This document shows positions 1 through 8,058 of a stretch of DNA of 26,842 nucleotides, in pieces; positions within the stretch are counted from its first letter, which is position 1, and every line of letters begins with the position of its first letter. The notes beneath the pieces were generated by a model. The model was not told the origin of the DNA. It searched no databases and saw nothing but the letters and a program-made list of their open reading frames with translations. Made by a program: the position numbers and the translations under genes. The DNA comes from Bacillota bacterium (lineage in GTDB: Bacteria; Bacillota; Clostridia; Acetivibrionales; DSM-1351): positions 1-26,842 of the forward strand of contig JAEZOA010000179.1 of assembly GCA_023441625.1 (NCBI GenBank), in the 5' to 3' direction.

Positions 1-13
1 TTAATTTTGACAT
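1..13 (-). CDS. 5' tip of a divergent gene, product unknown
   Basis: On the minus strand an AAAGGA ribosome binding site (21-26) lies 7 bases before an ATG at 13, and the reading frame stays open to the window edge (Met-Ser-Lys-Leu). Only four codons are inside the window, so nothing can be said about the product. It would be transcribed away from rpsO. Confidence 0.4.
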
Positions 14-163
14 AGAAAACTCCTTTCAAATGCAGGCAAGGTACCAACTTAATTCTACAGGAATTTGATGCAAGACTAAAATCTATTTTGTTATATTAAA
101 AGTGGAATTTACTTTTTCATTCAAGGAACTGTAACTACTCTTGCAATTTTAAAACAAAATTTA
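14..163. other. Intergenic region upstream of the rpsO promoter
   Basis: AT-rich spacer between the putative divergent gene start at 13 and the rpsO promoter at 164. Apart from the minus-strand ribosome binding site at 21-26, I see no gene, strong hairpin or repeat here. Confidence 0.5.
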
Positions 164-192
164 TTTACAATAATCAATTAATATGCTAAAAT
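164..192 (+). promoter_or_regulatory. Sigma-A type promoter of rpsO
   Basis: TTTACA (164-169), a 17-base spacer and TAAAAT (187-192), with an extended TGC directly before the -10. Transcription would start near 199, leaving a leader of about 140 bases before rpsO. Confidence 0.7.
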
Positions 193-198
193 ACAGTA

Positions 199-339
199 GT
201 AAAATTGCGTTTATCTCATATTGTATTTTATTTTATACAATTCATAGATAATGCAAGAAACCATGAACTACGTTTTTGGGTTCTCCGTCCAGATACTTGG
301 TTAATGGCGATTATATTTATTATTTGGAGGAAATTGAAT
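199..339 (+). promoter_or_regulatory. rpsO leader RNA, possible S15 autoregulatory site
   Basis: The transcript from the promoter at 164-192 carries a long leader. AACCA (259-263) can pair with TGGTT (298-302), and inside it GAAC (265-268) with GTTC (280-283), giving a branched stem just upstream of the ribosome binding site TTGGAGG. S15 controls its own mRNA through leader structures in several bacteria, including bacilli. That this leader does the same is inference from position and pairing; I did not match it to a defined Rfam consensus. Confidence 0.35.
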
Positions 340-603
340 ATGTTAAAAGACGTTAAGCAAGAGATTATTGCAAAGCATCAGATTCATGAAGGTGATACTG
401 GTTCATCTGAGGTTCAGATTGCAATTCTTACAGAAAGAATTAATCACTTAAATGATCATTTAAAAACTCACAAGAAGGATCATCATTCAAGAAGAGGTCT
501 TTTAAAGATGGTTGGAGCTAGAAGAGGTTTGTTAAACTATCTTCAGAAGATTGATATTGAAAGATATCGTGCAATTGTGGCAAAGCTCGGTCTTAGAAAG
601 TAA
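340..603 (+). CDS. rpsO: 30S ribosomal protein S15
   Basis: This encodes 87 residues, the normal S15 length, beginning MLKDVKQEII. S15 is a primary binder of 16S rRNA in the central domain of the small subunit. Family hallmarks are visible: the GDTGSSEVQIA segment near residues 18-28, LKTHKKDHHSRRGLL near 41-55, and the basic end YRAIVAKLGLRK. The ATG at 340 is chosen because TTGGAGG sits 8-9 bases upstream. The same frame stays open back to 205, but that extension lies in the leader, has no ribosome binding site and does not look like protein. A terminator follows at 613-643, so rpsO is probably largely monocistronic although pnp is next, the usual rpsO-pnp pairing. Confidence 0.97.
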   Translation: MLKDVKQEIIAKHQIHEGDTGSSEVQIAILTERINHLNDHLKTHKKDHHSRRGLLKMVGARRGLLNYLQKIDIERYRAIVAKLGLRK

Positions 604-612
604 TGTTTATAG

Positions 613-643
613 AACAGGCAGGCTTATGGTCTGTCTGTTTTTG
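613..643 (+). terminator. Rho-independent terminator after rpsO
   Basis: A 9-10 bp stem (613-622 with 630-639, including G-U pairs) with a 7-base loop is followed by a run of T (638-642). It lies 10 bases after the rpsO stop. Confidence 0.75.
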
Positions 644-774
644 TATTCTTTCAATTTGAGTATTATTCAAAGTATCATTAAGTGGAAAAATTTATACATA
701 GTGCTCTATAATAACTTATGAAAAATATGAAATAATACAAATTAAGAGTTATTTATTATTATTAATGGCATAGG

Positions 775-845
775 CTATGGACGGTAGAAGGTAGATTGTG
801 CGCCAATGGAGCTTGACGTAGAATCTACATGCTACATGTCTATAG
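775..845 (+). promoter_or_regulatory. Long interrupted hairpin in the pnp leader
   Basis: Three nested stems face each other: CTATGGAC (775-782) with GTCTATAG (838-845), GTAG (784-787) with CTAC (832-835), and GTAGATT (791-797) with AATCTAC (822-828). Together they make 19 pairs (one G-U) around a 24-base loop (798-821). It lies 47 bases before the pnp start, and no T-run follows, so it is not a terminator. In E. coli pnp is autocontrolled through a leader hairpin cut by RNase III; a similar role here is inference. A dispersed palindromic repeat is the alternative. Confidence 0.5.
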
Positions 846-892
846 TTTTAAAATAGCATATTACTACTATTAAAAAACATAGGAGGAAGTAC

Positions 893-2992
893 ATGTTTAA
901 AACATTTAGTATGGAATTAGCTGGCAGAACTCTCACAGTAGAAACTGGAAAGTTAGCTCAGTTAGCAAATGGAGCGGCATTGATTAGATATGGAGATACT
1001 GTAATAATGTCTACCGCAACAGCTTCAGCAACACCAAGAGATGGTATTGATTTTTTCCCTCTTAGTGTTGATTTTGAGGAACGTTTGTATTCAGTAGGTA
1101 AGATTCCAGGTGGTTTTACTAGGAGAGAGGGAAAGCCTACAGATAAGGCTATATTAACTTCAAGAGTAATTGACAGACAAATCAGACCTCTATTTCCAAA
1201 GGATTTAAGAAACGATGTAACTGTAGTTAATACTGTTATGTCTGTTGAACAGGATAATTCACCTGAAGTTGCTGCTATGATTGGAGCCTCTATTGCATTA
1301 AGTATATCGGATATTCCATTTAATGGACCAACTGCCGGTATTGTTCTCGGATTAATTGACAATGAAGTAGTTATAAATCCAAATGAAGAACAGCGTGAAA
1401 AGAGTCAGATGTATGTTACACTTGCAGCAACAAAAGAAAAGATTGTTATGATAGAGGCAGGAGCTAATATAGTTCCTGATGATATTATGTTAGATGCAGT
1501 AAAAAAAGGTCATGAGGTAATAAAGGAGCTATGCGATTTTATAGATACTATAGTTAAAGAAGTAGGAAAGCCTAAGTTTGCTTATGTATCAGCTGAGGTA
1601 CCTGCAGATTTATTTGCTGCTGTAAAGACTTTAGGCTATGATAAAATGCGCACAGCTGTTCTAGCTGTTGACAAGCAGGATAGAGATCAAAAGATAACTG
1701 ATTTGACAGCCGAAATTCAGACTGCCCTTGCAGCAGAGTTTCCAGAAATGCAGAGTAAGATTAATGAATGTATGTATAAACTAGAGAAGAAAGTTGTTCG
1801 TGAATATATATTGAAGGAAGGAAAGCGTGTTGATGGAAGAAGTCTTGATGAAATCAGACCGCTTAGTGCTGAAGTTGGCATACTTCCAAGAACTCATGGT
1901 TCAGGTCTATTCCAAAGAGGCCAGACTCAGGTATTAACTACTTGTACACTTGGTGCTATGGGCGATGTTCAGAAGATGGATGGTATTGATACAGAAGAAA
2001 CTAAGAGATACATGCATCATTACAATTTCCCTGGATATAGCGTAGGAGAAGCTAAAACTTCAAGAGGTCCTGGTCGTAGAGAAATCGGGCATGGTGCTCT
2101 TGCTGAAAAATCTCTTGTACCGGTAATTCCTTCTGAAAAAGATTTCCCATATGCATTTAGACTTGTATCAGAAGTATTGATGTCAAATGGTTCTACTTCA
2201 CAAGGAAGTGTTTGTGGTAGTACATTGGCATTAATGGATGCAGGTGTTCCAATAAAGGCACCAGTTGCAGGTATATCAGCAGGTTTGGTTACTGATGAAG
2301 AAAATCCTGATAACTTTGTTACCTTTATGGATATTCAAGGTATAGAAGATTTCTTTGGAGATATGGACTTCAAAGTTGCTGGAACTACAGAAGGTATTAC
2401 ATCTATCCAAATGGATATAAAGGTTGATGGCTTGAACTACGAGATTATTCGTCAGGCTTTTGAACTTACTAGAAAAGGACGTCTACAGATAATTAATGAT
2501 GTTATTCTTAAGGCTATATCTGCTCCTAAAAAAGAGCTATCTGAATATGCACCAAAAATTATCGTAACTAATATTAACCCAGAAAAAATCAGAGATGTAA
2601 TTGGGCCAGGGGGAAAAATGATTAATAAAATCATTTCAGAGACTGGCGTAAAAATAGATATTGAAGAAGACGGTAGAGTATTTGTTATGACTCCTGATGC
2701 TGCGGCTGCTCAAAAAGCTCTTAAAATTATTCAGGGTATAGCAAAGGATATCGAACCTGGTGAAATATACATGGGTAAGGTTGTTAGACTTACTACCTTC
2801 GGTGCCTTCGTTGAAATATTACCTGGAAAAGATGGACTTGTTCATATTTCAAAACTGGATAGCAAAAGAGTTGAGAAGGTTGAGGATGTTGTAAGCATAG
2901 GAGATGAAATTCTTGTTAAGGTCATGGAAATTGACAAACAGGGTAGAATAAACCTTTCACATAAAGATGCAATAACTGAAAACGCTAAGTAA
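893..2992 (+). CDS. pnp: Polyribonucleotide nucleotidyltransferase (PNPase)
   Basis: PNPase degrades RNA 3' to 5' with phosphate, releasing nucleoside diphosphates; it is a cytoplasmic homotrimer and takes part in mRNA decay. The 699 residues match the usual length. Order of domains: first RNase PH domain (about 10-145), helical linker domain (about 150-235), second RNase PH domain (about 320-460) holding the conserved GDMDFKVAGT active-site segment, KH domain (about 555-615) with GPGGKMI at 571-577, and a C-terminal S1 domain with GAFVEILPGKDGLVHIS. The start is supported by AGGAGG 5-6 bases upstream. The gene is preceded by a 289-base gap with a long hairpin at 775-845. Confidence 0.98.
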   Translation: MFKTFSMELAGRTLTVETGKLAQLANGAALIRYGDTVIMSTATASATPRDGIDFFPLSVDFEERLYSVGKIPGGFTRREGKPTDKAILTSRVIDRQIRPLFPKDLRNDVTVVNTVMSVEQDNSPEVAAMIGASIALSISDIPFNGPTAGIVLGLIDNEVVINPNEEQREKSQMYVTLAATKEKIVMIEAGANIVPDDIMLDAVKKGHEVIKELCDFIDTIVKEVGKPKFAYVSAEVPADLFAAVKTLGYDKMRTAVLAVDKQDRDQKITDLTAEIQTALAAEFPEMQSKINECMYKLEKKVVREYILKEGKRVDGRSLDEIRPLSAEVGILPRTHGSGLFQRGQTQVLTTCTLGAMGDVQKMDGIDTEETKRYMHHYNFPGYSVGEAKTSRGPGRREIGHGALAEKSLVPVIPSEKDFPYAFRLVSEVLMSNGSTSQGSVCGSTLALMDAGVPIKAPVAGISAGLVTDEENPDNFVTFMDIQGIEDFFGDMDFKVAGTTEGITSIQMDIKVDGLNYEIIRQAFELTRKGRLQIINDVILKAISAPKKELSEYAPKIIVTNINPEKIRDVIGPGGKMINKIISETGVKIDIEEDGRVFVMTPDAAAAQKALKIIQGIAKDIEPGEIYMGKVVRLTTFGAFVEILPGKDGLVHISKLDSKRVEKVEDVVSIGDEILVKVMEIDKQGRINLSHKDAITENAK

Positions 2993-3008
2993 GTTAATAT
3001 TCTTAATG

Positions 3009-3074
3009 ATATTAGTTTTATTTTTGAGTGGCGTAGACTTGCTGTTTACGCCTACTTTACTTATTCACTAATAT
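3009..3074 (+). other. Nested inverted repeats between pnp and the M16 gene
   Basis: ATATTAGT (3009-3016) pairs with ACTAATAT (3067-3074), and inside it GGCGTA (3030-3035) pairs with TACGCC (3047-3052). No clear T-run follows, so this is at best a weak terminator or RNA-stability structure after pnp. Confidence 0.35.
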
Positions 3075-3135
3075 TTGTTATTGATTTTTGTTATAGGTAC
3101 TAGTGAATTGATACAATGATACAGCGGAGGTTTAA

Positions 3136-4377
3136 ATGTTCAAAAAAATAGTATTAGATAATGGTGTGCGACTTGTTTATGAGAATATCTCATTTGTTAA
3201 GTCTGTATCTGTAGGTATCTGGGTCGGAACAGGGTCAAGATATGAAAATATGAATAATAATGGGATTTCTCATTTTATAGAGCATATGCTTTTCAAAGGG
3301 ACAACTAAACGTTCTGCTAAAGAAATAGCTGAAAGTATTGATGCTATAGGTGGACAGATTAATGCATTTACTGGTAAAGAATGTACATGTTACTATACGA
3401 AAACTCTTAATTCTCATTTAAATATCGCTATGGATGTATTGGCTGACATGTTTTTTAATTCAAGGTTCGACACTGCGAATATTAATGTAGAAAAAAAGGT
3501 TGTTATTGAAGAAATAGGTATGTACGAGGATACTCCAGAGGAACTAGTACATGATATTTTTTCAGAAATGGTATGGAGCGGAAATTCTTTGGGATATCCG
3601 ATACTTGGTACTAAAGATTGTATTAATAAATTTAGTAAAAAAATGATATCAAAATATATGCAAGAATATTACACTCCATATAATACAGTCATTTCTGTGG
3701 CTGGAAATATTGATGAGGCTGAATTAATAGATTATGTTAAAAAATATTTTGGAAATTGGAAATATGATGGTAACTTTAAATCAGATTTTCAAAAAGTAGA
3801 ATTTAAAATTGATAGAGATATTCGGGAGAAGGATACAGAACAAGTTCATTTGTGTATGGGTTTTGAAGGGATTGAGCACGGAAATGATAAGGTCTATCCT
3901 TTGCTAGCTTTAAATAATATATTTGGTGGAGGAATGAGTTCAAGGTTGTTCCAAAAAATCAGAGAGGAAAAAGGCCTTGTTTACTCAATATATTCTTATC
4001 CATCAACCTATATGGGAGCTGGCTTATTTATGATTTATGCTGGGATGAATCCTGAGTATTTACAAAGGGTAGTTGACCTTACAAAAGCTGAAATAGACCT
4101 ATTACTAAAGAAGGGTATAACCCAAGATGAATTAAACAAATCAAAGGATCAGTTGAAAGGCAACTATGTACTAGGGTTAGAGAGTATCAATAGTCGAATG
4201 AATAGTATTGGTAAGTCAGAGCTAATGTTAGGAAAAATCAATACTCCTGAGGAAATCATAGAGAAGATGGAAAAAATAAAAATTGATGATATCTATGAAA
4301 TAATAGAATTGGTTTTCAATTACGAAAAAATGAGTTTATCAGCAGTGGGAAATTTAAAAAAAGAAATTATAATTTAA
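3136..4377 (+). CDS. M16-family zinc peptidase (YmxG/MlpA-like)
   Basis: A 413-residue member of the M16 (pitrilysin/processing peptidase) family. The inverted zinc motif HxxEH is at 46-50 (HFIEH), and the third ligand is Glu126, exactly 76 residues after His50 as expected. The catalytic N-terminal half is followed by the second M16 domain, with the typical FGGGMSSRLFQKIREEKGLVYSIYS-type segment near residues 265-290 broken here only by normal variation. There is no signal peptide, so it is probably cytoplasmic. In Bacillus the homologue ymxG also lies between pnp and the dpa genes, so the order is conserved. GCGGAGG precedes the ATG by 6 bases. Physiological substrate unknown. Confidence 0.93.
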   Translation: MFKKIVLDNGVRLVYENISFVKSVSVGIWVGTGSRYENMNNNGISHFIEHMLFKGTTKRSAKEIAESIDAIGGQINAFTGKECTCYYTKTLNSHLNIAMDVLADMFFNSRFDTANINVEKKVVIEEIGMYEDTPEELVHDIFSEMVWSGNSLGYPILGTKDCINKFSKKMISKYMQEYYTPYNTVISVAGNIDEAELIDYVKKYFGNWKYDGNFKSDFQKVEFKIDRDIREKDTEQVHLCMGFEGIEHGNDKVYPLLALNNIFGGGMSSRLFQKIREEKGLVYSIYSYPSTYMGAGLFMIYAGMNPEYLQRVVDLTKAEIDLLLKKGITQDELNKSKDQLKGNYVLGLESINSRMNSIGKSELMLGKINTPEEIIEKMEKIKIDDIYEIIELVFNYEKMSLSAVGNLKKEIII

Positions 4378-4390
4378 GAAACATTTTCTA

Positions 4391-4423
4391 AGCATCTGAA
4401 ATTTTATTTCAGGTGCTTTTTTT
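4391..4423 (+). terminator. Rho-independent terminator after the M16 gene
   Basis: An 11-bp stem (4391-4401 with 4407-4417, one G-U pair) with a short loop is followed by seven T. It lies 14 bases after the stop codon and separates the M16 gene from dpaAB. Confidence 0.85.
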
Positions 4424-4445
4424 GATTTATAAAATTAGTACAGGC

Positions 4446-4473
4446 ACTAGGCATTTATCCAGTACATAAGATA
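4446..4473 (+). promoter_or_regulatory. Candidate sigma-K promoter of dpaAB
   Basis: CATA-AGA-TA at 4465-4473 fits the mother-cell sigma-K -10 pattern CATANNNTA, and AC at 4446-4447 lies 17 bases upstream, as in the Bacillus consensus. In Bacillus dipicolinate synthase genes are sigma-K dependent, so both sequence and context agree. The motif is short and could occur by chance in AT-rich DNA. Confidence 0.42.
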
Positions 4474-4527
4474 TATTAGTCGTCATAATTGGTATATTTA
4501 TAATTCTAAGGATGGGAGGACATATGC

Positions 4528-5400
4528 GTGGCAGGTAAGAAATTTAGCATAATTGGTGGAGATTTAAGAAATATAAAATTGGCTGAGCTAATTGCTTCAC
4601 AGGGCAATTCTGTAAATATATATGGCTTTAATGATGTAAATTTTAAAATTCCATTGGAGCAAAGTAATACTATAGCAGAAGCTATTAATGGTTCAGATGT
4701 TGTAATTGGCCCAATCCCATGCTCAAATGACAATGAACTTATAAATGCACCTTTTCACAATGAAAAGATTCATATCCATGAAGTATTTAGATGTATAAAC
4801 AAAAATCAATTGTTTATTGCAGGCAGAATAAGTGAAAAGATTGTACATATAGCTAAGGTATTTAATGTTTATACTGTTGATTTGTTAGAAAGAGAAGAAA
4901 TGTCAGTATTAAATGCTATTCCTACAGCTGAAGGGGCAATTCAAATAGCCATGGAGGAAATGCCTATTACTTTACATAATAGTAATGCGCTAATTCTTGG
5001 ATTTGGTAGAATAGGGCAAACGTTGGCAAAAATGCTGCATGGAATAGGTGCAAATGTTTTTGTAGAAGCTAGAAAATATGATGATTTAGCATGGATAAAA
5101 AGCTATGGCTACAAACCTGTTTTGTTAAGTGAATTAAAGAATGCTGTAAAATCAATTAATGTATTATTTAACACAATACCAGCAATTGTACTGAATAATG
5201 ATATTTTAAAAGCTATAGATACTAATTGTCTTATTATTGACCTAGCATCAAAACCAGGTGGAGTTGATTTTGAAAGAGCTAAAGAAATTGGTTTAAAAGC
5301 AATTTGGGCGCTATCACTCCCAGGCAAAGTTGCCCCTGTTACGGCTGCAGAGTTTATAAAGGAAACCGCTTACAATATTATTGAAGAGTTGGGGGTATAA
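4528..5400 (+). CDS. dpaA: Dipicolinate synthase subunit A
   Basis: DpaA (SpoVFA), with DpaB, converts the product of dihydrodipicolinate synthase to dipicolinic acid, the spore-core calcium chelator; it acts in the mother cell during sporulation. The 290 residues match the family. The N-terminal domain starts IIGGDLRN, and a second, NAD(P)-binding Rossmann segment has GFGRIGQ near residues 157-163, with DLASKPGG further on. GTG at 4528 is the start: GGGAGGA ends 7 bases before it. An ATG at 4524 is out of frame and stops after four codons (TAA 4536-4538). dpaB follows after 3 bases, so the two are one operon. Confidence 0.95.
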   Translation: MAGKKFSIIGGDLRNIKLAELIASQGNSVNIYGFNDVNFKIPLEQSNTIAEAINGSDVVIGPIPCSNDNELINAPFHNEKIHIHEVFRCINKNQLFIAGRISEKIVHIAKVFNVYTVDLLEREEMSVLNAIPTAEGAIQIAMEEMPITLHNSNALILGFGRIGQTLAKMLHGIGANVFVEARKYDDLAWIKSYGYKPVLLSELKNAVKSINVLFNTIPAIVLNNDILKAIDTNCLIIDLASKPGGVDFERAKEIGLKAIWALSLPGKVAPVTAAEFIKETAYNIIEELGV

Positions 5401-5403
5401 AGA

Positions 5404-5982
5404 ATGTTACTAAAGGGAGTTAAAATAGGATTTGCAATTACAGGCTCATTTTGTACCTTTGCAAAAACCCTTCCACAGGTTGAAATTTTGGTTAATGAAG
5501 GGGCAGAGGTTTATCCAATAATTTCTGAGGCTGTAAATAAATTTGATACAAGATTTGGAACGGCAGAGGAATTTAAAAATAAACTACATATAATTACAGG
5601 TAATAAGTCTATTAATACAATAGTTGATGCTGAGCCCATTGGACCTAAAGCCTTATTAGATATTTTGGTTATCGCACCTTGTACAGGTAATACAATAGCA
5701 AAAATAGCAAATGCCATTACTGATGGACCTGTAACAATGGCATGTAAGGCACATCTTAGAAATATGCGACAAGTAGTTATAGCTGTCTCGACAAACGATG
5801 GACTAAGTGCAAATGCTAAGAATATAGGGACTTTACTTAATATGAAAAATATTTATATGGTTCCATTTGGACAGGATGATCCCATAAAAAAATGTACTTC
5901 TCTTGTAGCAGATTTTGATAAAATACTACTTACTGTTTTAAGTGCTCTACAGAATACCCAAATACAGCCTATACTAATTTAA
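5404..5982 (+). CDS. dpaB: Dipicolinate synthase subunit B
   Basis: A 192-residue flavoprotein of the UbiX/Dfp-like (flavodoxin-like) fold that partners DpaA to make dipicolinate for spores. It opens with VKIGFAITGSFCTF, the FMN-binding strand-loop, and has the APCTGNTIAKIANAITD segment near residues 97-113, which is characteristic of this group. It starts 3 bases after the dpaA stop, so translation is likely coupled. A strong terminator follows at 6012-6052. The lysine-pathway genes that often follow dpaB in bacilli (asd, dapG, dapA) are not here; tepA follows directly. Confidence 0.95.
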   Translation: MLLKGVKIGFAITGSFCTFAKTLPQVEILVNEGAEVYPIISEAVNKFDTRFGTAEEFKNKLHIITGNKSINTIVDAEPIGPKALLDILVIAPCTGNTIAKIANAITDGPVTMACKAHLRNMRQVVIAVSTNDGLSANAKNIGTLLNMKNIYMVPFGQDDPIKKCTSLVADFDKILLTVLSALQNTQIQPILI

Positions 5983-6011
5983 AATATTTTCTTAAAAAAA
6001 TAGTTTAAATC

Positions 6012-6052
6012 AACAACCTGCTCCATCATTAATATGAAGCAGGTTGTTTTTT
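6012..6052 (+). terminator. Rho-independent terminator after dpaB
   Basis: A perfect 11-bp stem (6012-6022 with 6038-6048) and a 15-base loop, followed by continuous T to 6052. Confidence 0.9.
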
Positions 6053-6233
6053 ATCACCTATAGGACATTGTCTAGCTTTTCAATAAGTTTCTTTTAAACG
6101 TATGATTTCTAAAAATAATTATATAATAATACTAACTTGTTTAATATATTACCTATAATAAATACAATATTACTAATTTGCTATAAACTAAATCGAAAAA
6201 ATAATACAAAAAATTTTATGAGGTGTAGAAATA

Positions 6234-6968
6234 GTGTCTACTAAAAGCAATCAAACTACATTACCTGAAACAGAGCCTGCAGAACAAGAAAAACAGAATT
6301 GTGAAGTTCAACAAATTAAAGAGTTGGGTGTGACAAACGTACCACAAGAGGTGAGTAACATACATTGTTTATCTGTAATTGGACAAATTGAGGGTCACAT
6401 TCTTTTACCGCCTCATAACAAGACTACTAAGTATGAACATGTTATTCCACAACTGGTTGCAATTGAAGAAAGTAAACAGATTGAAGGACTGCTTTTAATT
6501 TTAAATACAGTTGGGGGAGATGTAGAAGCTGGACTTGCCATATCCGAAATGGTAGCAAGCTTGTCAAAGCCCTCAGTTTCACTGGTATTAGGAGGAGGCC
6601 ATAGCATTGGTGTACCAATGGCTGTTTCAGCTAATTACTCCTTTATAGCAAGCTCTGCAACGATGACAATACATCCTATCAGGCTTAATGGTATGGTTAT
6701 AGGGGTACCACAGACTTATGAGTACTTTGATAAAATGCAGGAGAGAGTAGTAAAGTTTGTTTGCACTCATTCTAAAATCAAAAAAGAAAAATTCAGACAA
6801 CTTATGCTTAATACAGGGGAGCTTGCAAATGATGTTGGGACAGTCTTATTTGGCGAAGAAGCAACACAGGCAGGTTTAATAGATGAAGTTGGAGGCCTAT
6901 CGGCGGCCATTGCGAAATTAAAGGAACTTATAGAAACTAGTAAAAATAAAAAGGCTACAGTAAAGTAG
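6234..6968 (+). CDS. tepA: ClpP-fold serine protease, TepA-like
   Basis: This 244-residue protein belongs to the ClpP/crotonase superfamily (S14), resembling Bacillus TepA (YmfB), linked there to protein export. The nucleophile is Ser124 in GGGHSIG and the general base His147 in MTIHP; GG at 94-95 (NTVGGDVEAG) and the EEATQAGLIDEVGG end are also typical. Residues 1-40 are polar, Gln/Glu-rich and probably disordered. There is no signal peptide or membrane segment. The start is GTG, with GAGGTG 8 bases upstream. The ylzJ-like gene follows, as in bacilli. Whether it is an active protease is not known from sequence. Confidence 0.88.
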   Translation: MSTKSNQTTLPETEPAEQEKQNCEVQQIKELGVTNVPQEVSNIHCLSVIGQIEGHILLPPHNKTTKYEHVIPQLVAIEESKQIEGLLLILNTVGGDVEAGLAISEMVASLSKPSVSLVLGGGHSIGVPMAVSANYSFIASSATMTIHPIRLNGMVIGVPQTYEYFDKMQERVVKFVCTHSKIKKEKFRQLMLNTGELANDVGTVLFGEEATQAGLIDEVGGLSAAIAKLKELIETSKNKKATVK

Positions 6969-6981
6969 AGAGTACCTAATT

Positions 6982-7209
6982 ATGATTTTATATACTATTT
7001 ATGATCCAAATATGATATTTAAATCTCTAAATTCTAATGCTAAGCAGAATAGTACAAGTTATACCGAACTAAATATAAATGGTACCATGCTCGAGGTATC
7101 GCAGACAGATAAGGATTATCGTGTAGAGAGAATAATCAGCACAAATCCTTCCGATTTCCTCAACCCAAGGTTTCAGCCTGGTAGTATAATTAAAAGCTTC
7201 TGGAAATAG
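6982..7209 (+). CDS. ylzJ: YlzJ-like small protein
   Basis: A 75-residue protein without membrane segments, beginning MILYTIYDP and ending PRFQPGSIIKSFWK. The YDP near the start and the PG-x-I segment near the end match the YlzJ-like family, whose genes follow tepA in many spore formers. It starts 13 bases after tepA and probably shares its transcript; its own ribosome binding site is weak (AGAG). Function unknown. A strong terminator follows. Confidence 0.8.
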   Translation: MILYTIYDPNMIFKSLNSNAKQNSTSYTELNINGTMLEVSQTDKDYRVERIISTNPSDFLNPRFQPGSIIKSFWK

Positions 7210-7220
7210 AGAAGACCAAA

Positions 7221-7258
7221 AAAGATGTAAGACAACTAAAAATTGTCCTACATCTTTT
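7221..7258. terminator. Bidirectional terminator between ylzJ and the thioesterase gene
   Basis: A hairpin of 15 pairs with one mismatch (AAAGATGTA-GACAA arm 7221-7235, partner 7243-7258) flanked by A-run on the left and T-run on the right, so it can end transcription on both strands. Confidence 0.8.
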
Positions 7259-7275
7259 ATATAAATCAAATTCTA

Positions 7276-7346
7276 TTTTACATTCTTTGCAGCAATCTTT
7301 CTTGTTGCGATACTATCGATAAAAGGTGCACTATAATAATGTAAAA
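7276..7346. other. Inverted repeats at the 3' side of the thioesterase gene
   Basis: TTTTACATT (7276-7284) is the reverse complement of AATGTAAAA (7338-7346), and between them GCAGCAA (7289-7295) pairs with TTGTTGC (7302-7308, one G-U). Probably RNA structure in the 3' end of the minus-strand transcript. Confidence 0.35.
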
Positions 7347-7355
7347 GAACATAAA

Positions 7356-7781
7356 TTATTTAACGGTACCAGTTTGAAAATCAATTGTTTTATTTAATCT
7401 ATAACCAGTTCCACTAAATTTTGCTATTAATGATCCATCTTCGTCCAATACTTCTACATCACAGCCACATATTTTCTTACTTGAGGAAGTTTCTTTGGCT
7501 TGTGCAGTAATGGTTTTGCCTTTTGGGGACTTAAAGTATGTAATACTTGTGTTAATGCCAACAGTGGCTAAACCATTGGAATTTGTTGCAGCAGCAAATG
7601 CGAAATCTGCAAGAGTATAAATAGCTCCACCTTGAATAACGTTCAAACCATTTAAATGATTCTCAGTAAGCTTTAAGCTAGTTATAGCAAAGCCAGACTC
7701 TACTTTTATCAGATCAATCCCTACATAATGAGCAAATCTGTCTTTTTCAAAAAATTTAATGATACTTTCTTCCTTTTCCAA
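7356..7781 (-). CDS. PaaI-type hotdog-fold thioesterase
   Basis: A 141-residue single hotdog-domain protein of the PaaI/YbgC-like acyl-CoA thioesterase superfamily. The signature is NVIQGGAIYTLADFAFA at 47-63: the usual HGG is QGG here, with Asp59 in the place of the conserved acid. Later strands have TSITYFKSPKGKTITAQAK, as in the family. Such enzymes hydrolyse acyl- or aryl-CoA thioesters; the substrate cannot be told. The start is TTG at 7781, with AAGGAGG on the minus strand 7 bases before it. It is transcribed alone from a good promoter at 7869-7896. Confidence 0.85.
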   Translation of the reverse strand: MEKEESIIKFFEKDRFAHYVGIDLIKVESGFAITSLKLTENHLNGLNVIQGGAIYTLADFAFAAATNSNGLATVGINTSITYFKSPKGKTITAQAKETSSSKKICGCDVEVLDEDGSLIAKFSGTGYRLNKTIDFQTGTVK

Positions 7782-7868
7782 TGTCTTTCCTCCTTATGCA
7801 TTTACAATAAAACCAATAGTAAGAAACTATGATGTAGTTTTATTTCAAATTATTATTAGTTCTAATAA

Positions 7869-7896
7869 ATTATACCAGATTGTAATAAGAATTCAA
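7869..7896 (-). promoter_or_regulatory. Sigma-A type promoter of the thioesterase gene
   Basis: Read on the minus strand: TTGAAT (7896-7891), a 16-base spacer, and TATAAT (7874-7869) preceded by an extended TGG. Transcription would start near 7862, about 80 bases before the TTG start codon. Confidence 0.7.
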
Positions 7897-8029
7897 TTTA
7901 TATTAGAATTAATTTCTTTTTAAACTATATATTATTTTAGCTACATTTGAGTAGGCGATTGATTTTAGAGGCTTTGTTATTGAATCTAAATTAAGGAATA
8001 AAAAATCATATAATAGCTGAATTATATTT

Positions 8030-8058
8030 CTTTAAATTTAATAATTTTATGTTATAAT
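8030..8058 (+). promoter_or_regulatory. Probable promoter of miaB
   Basis: A perfect TATAAT (8053-8058) directly preceded by TGT (8050-8052) makes an extended -10; the -35 (around 8030-8035) is poor. It lies about 50 bases upstream of miaB, the first gene of the cluster. Confidence 0.55.

Noticed and set aside
205..339. N-terminal extension of rpsO in the same open frame
   Set aside because: S15 is complete from 340 with a strong ribosome binding site; the extension lies in the untranslated leader and has no protein-like conservation I recognise.
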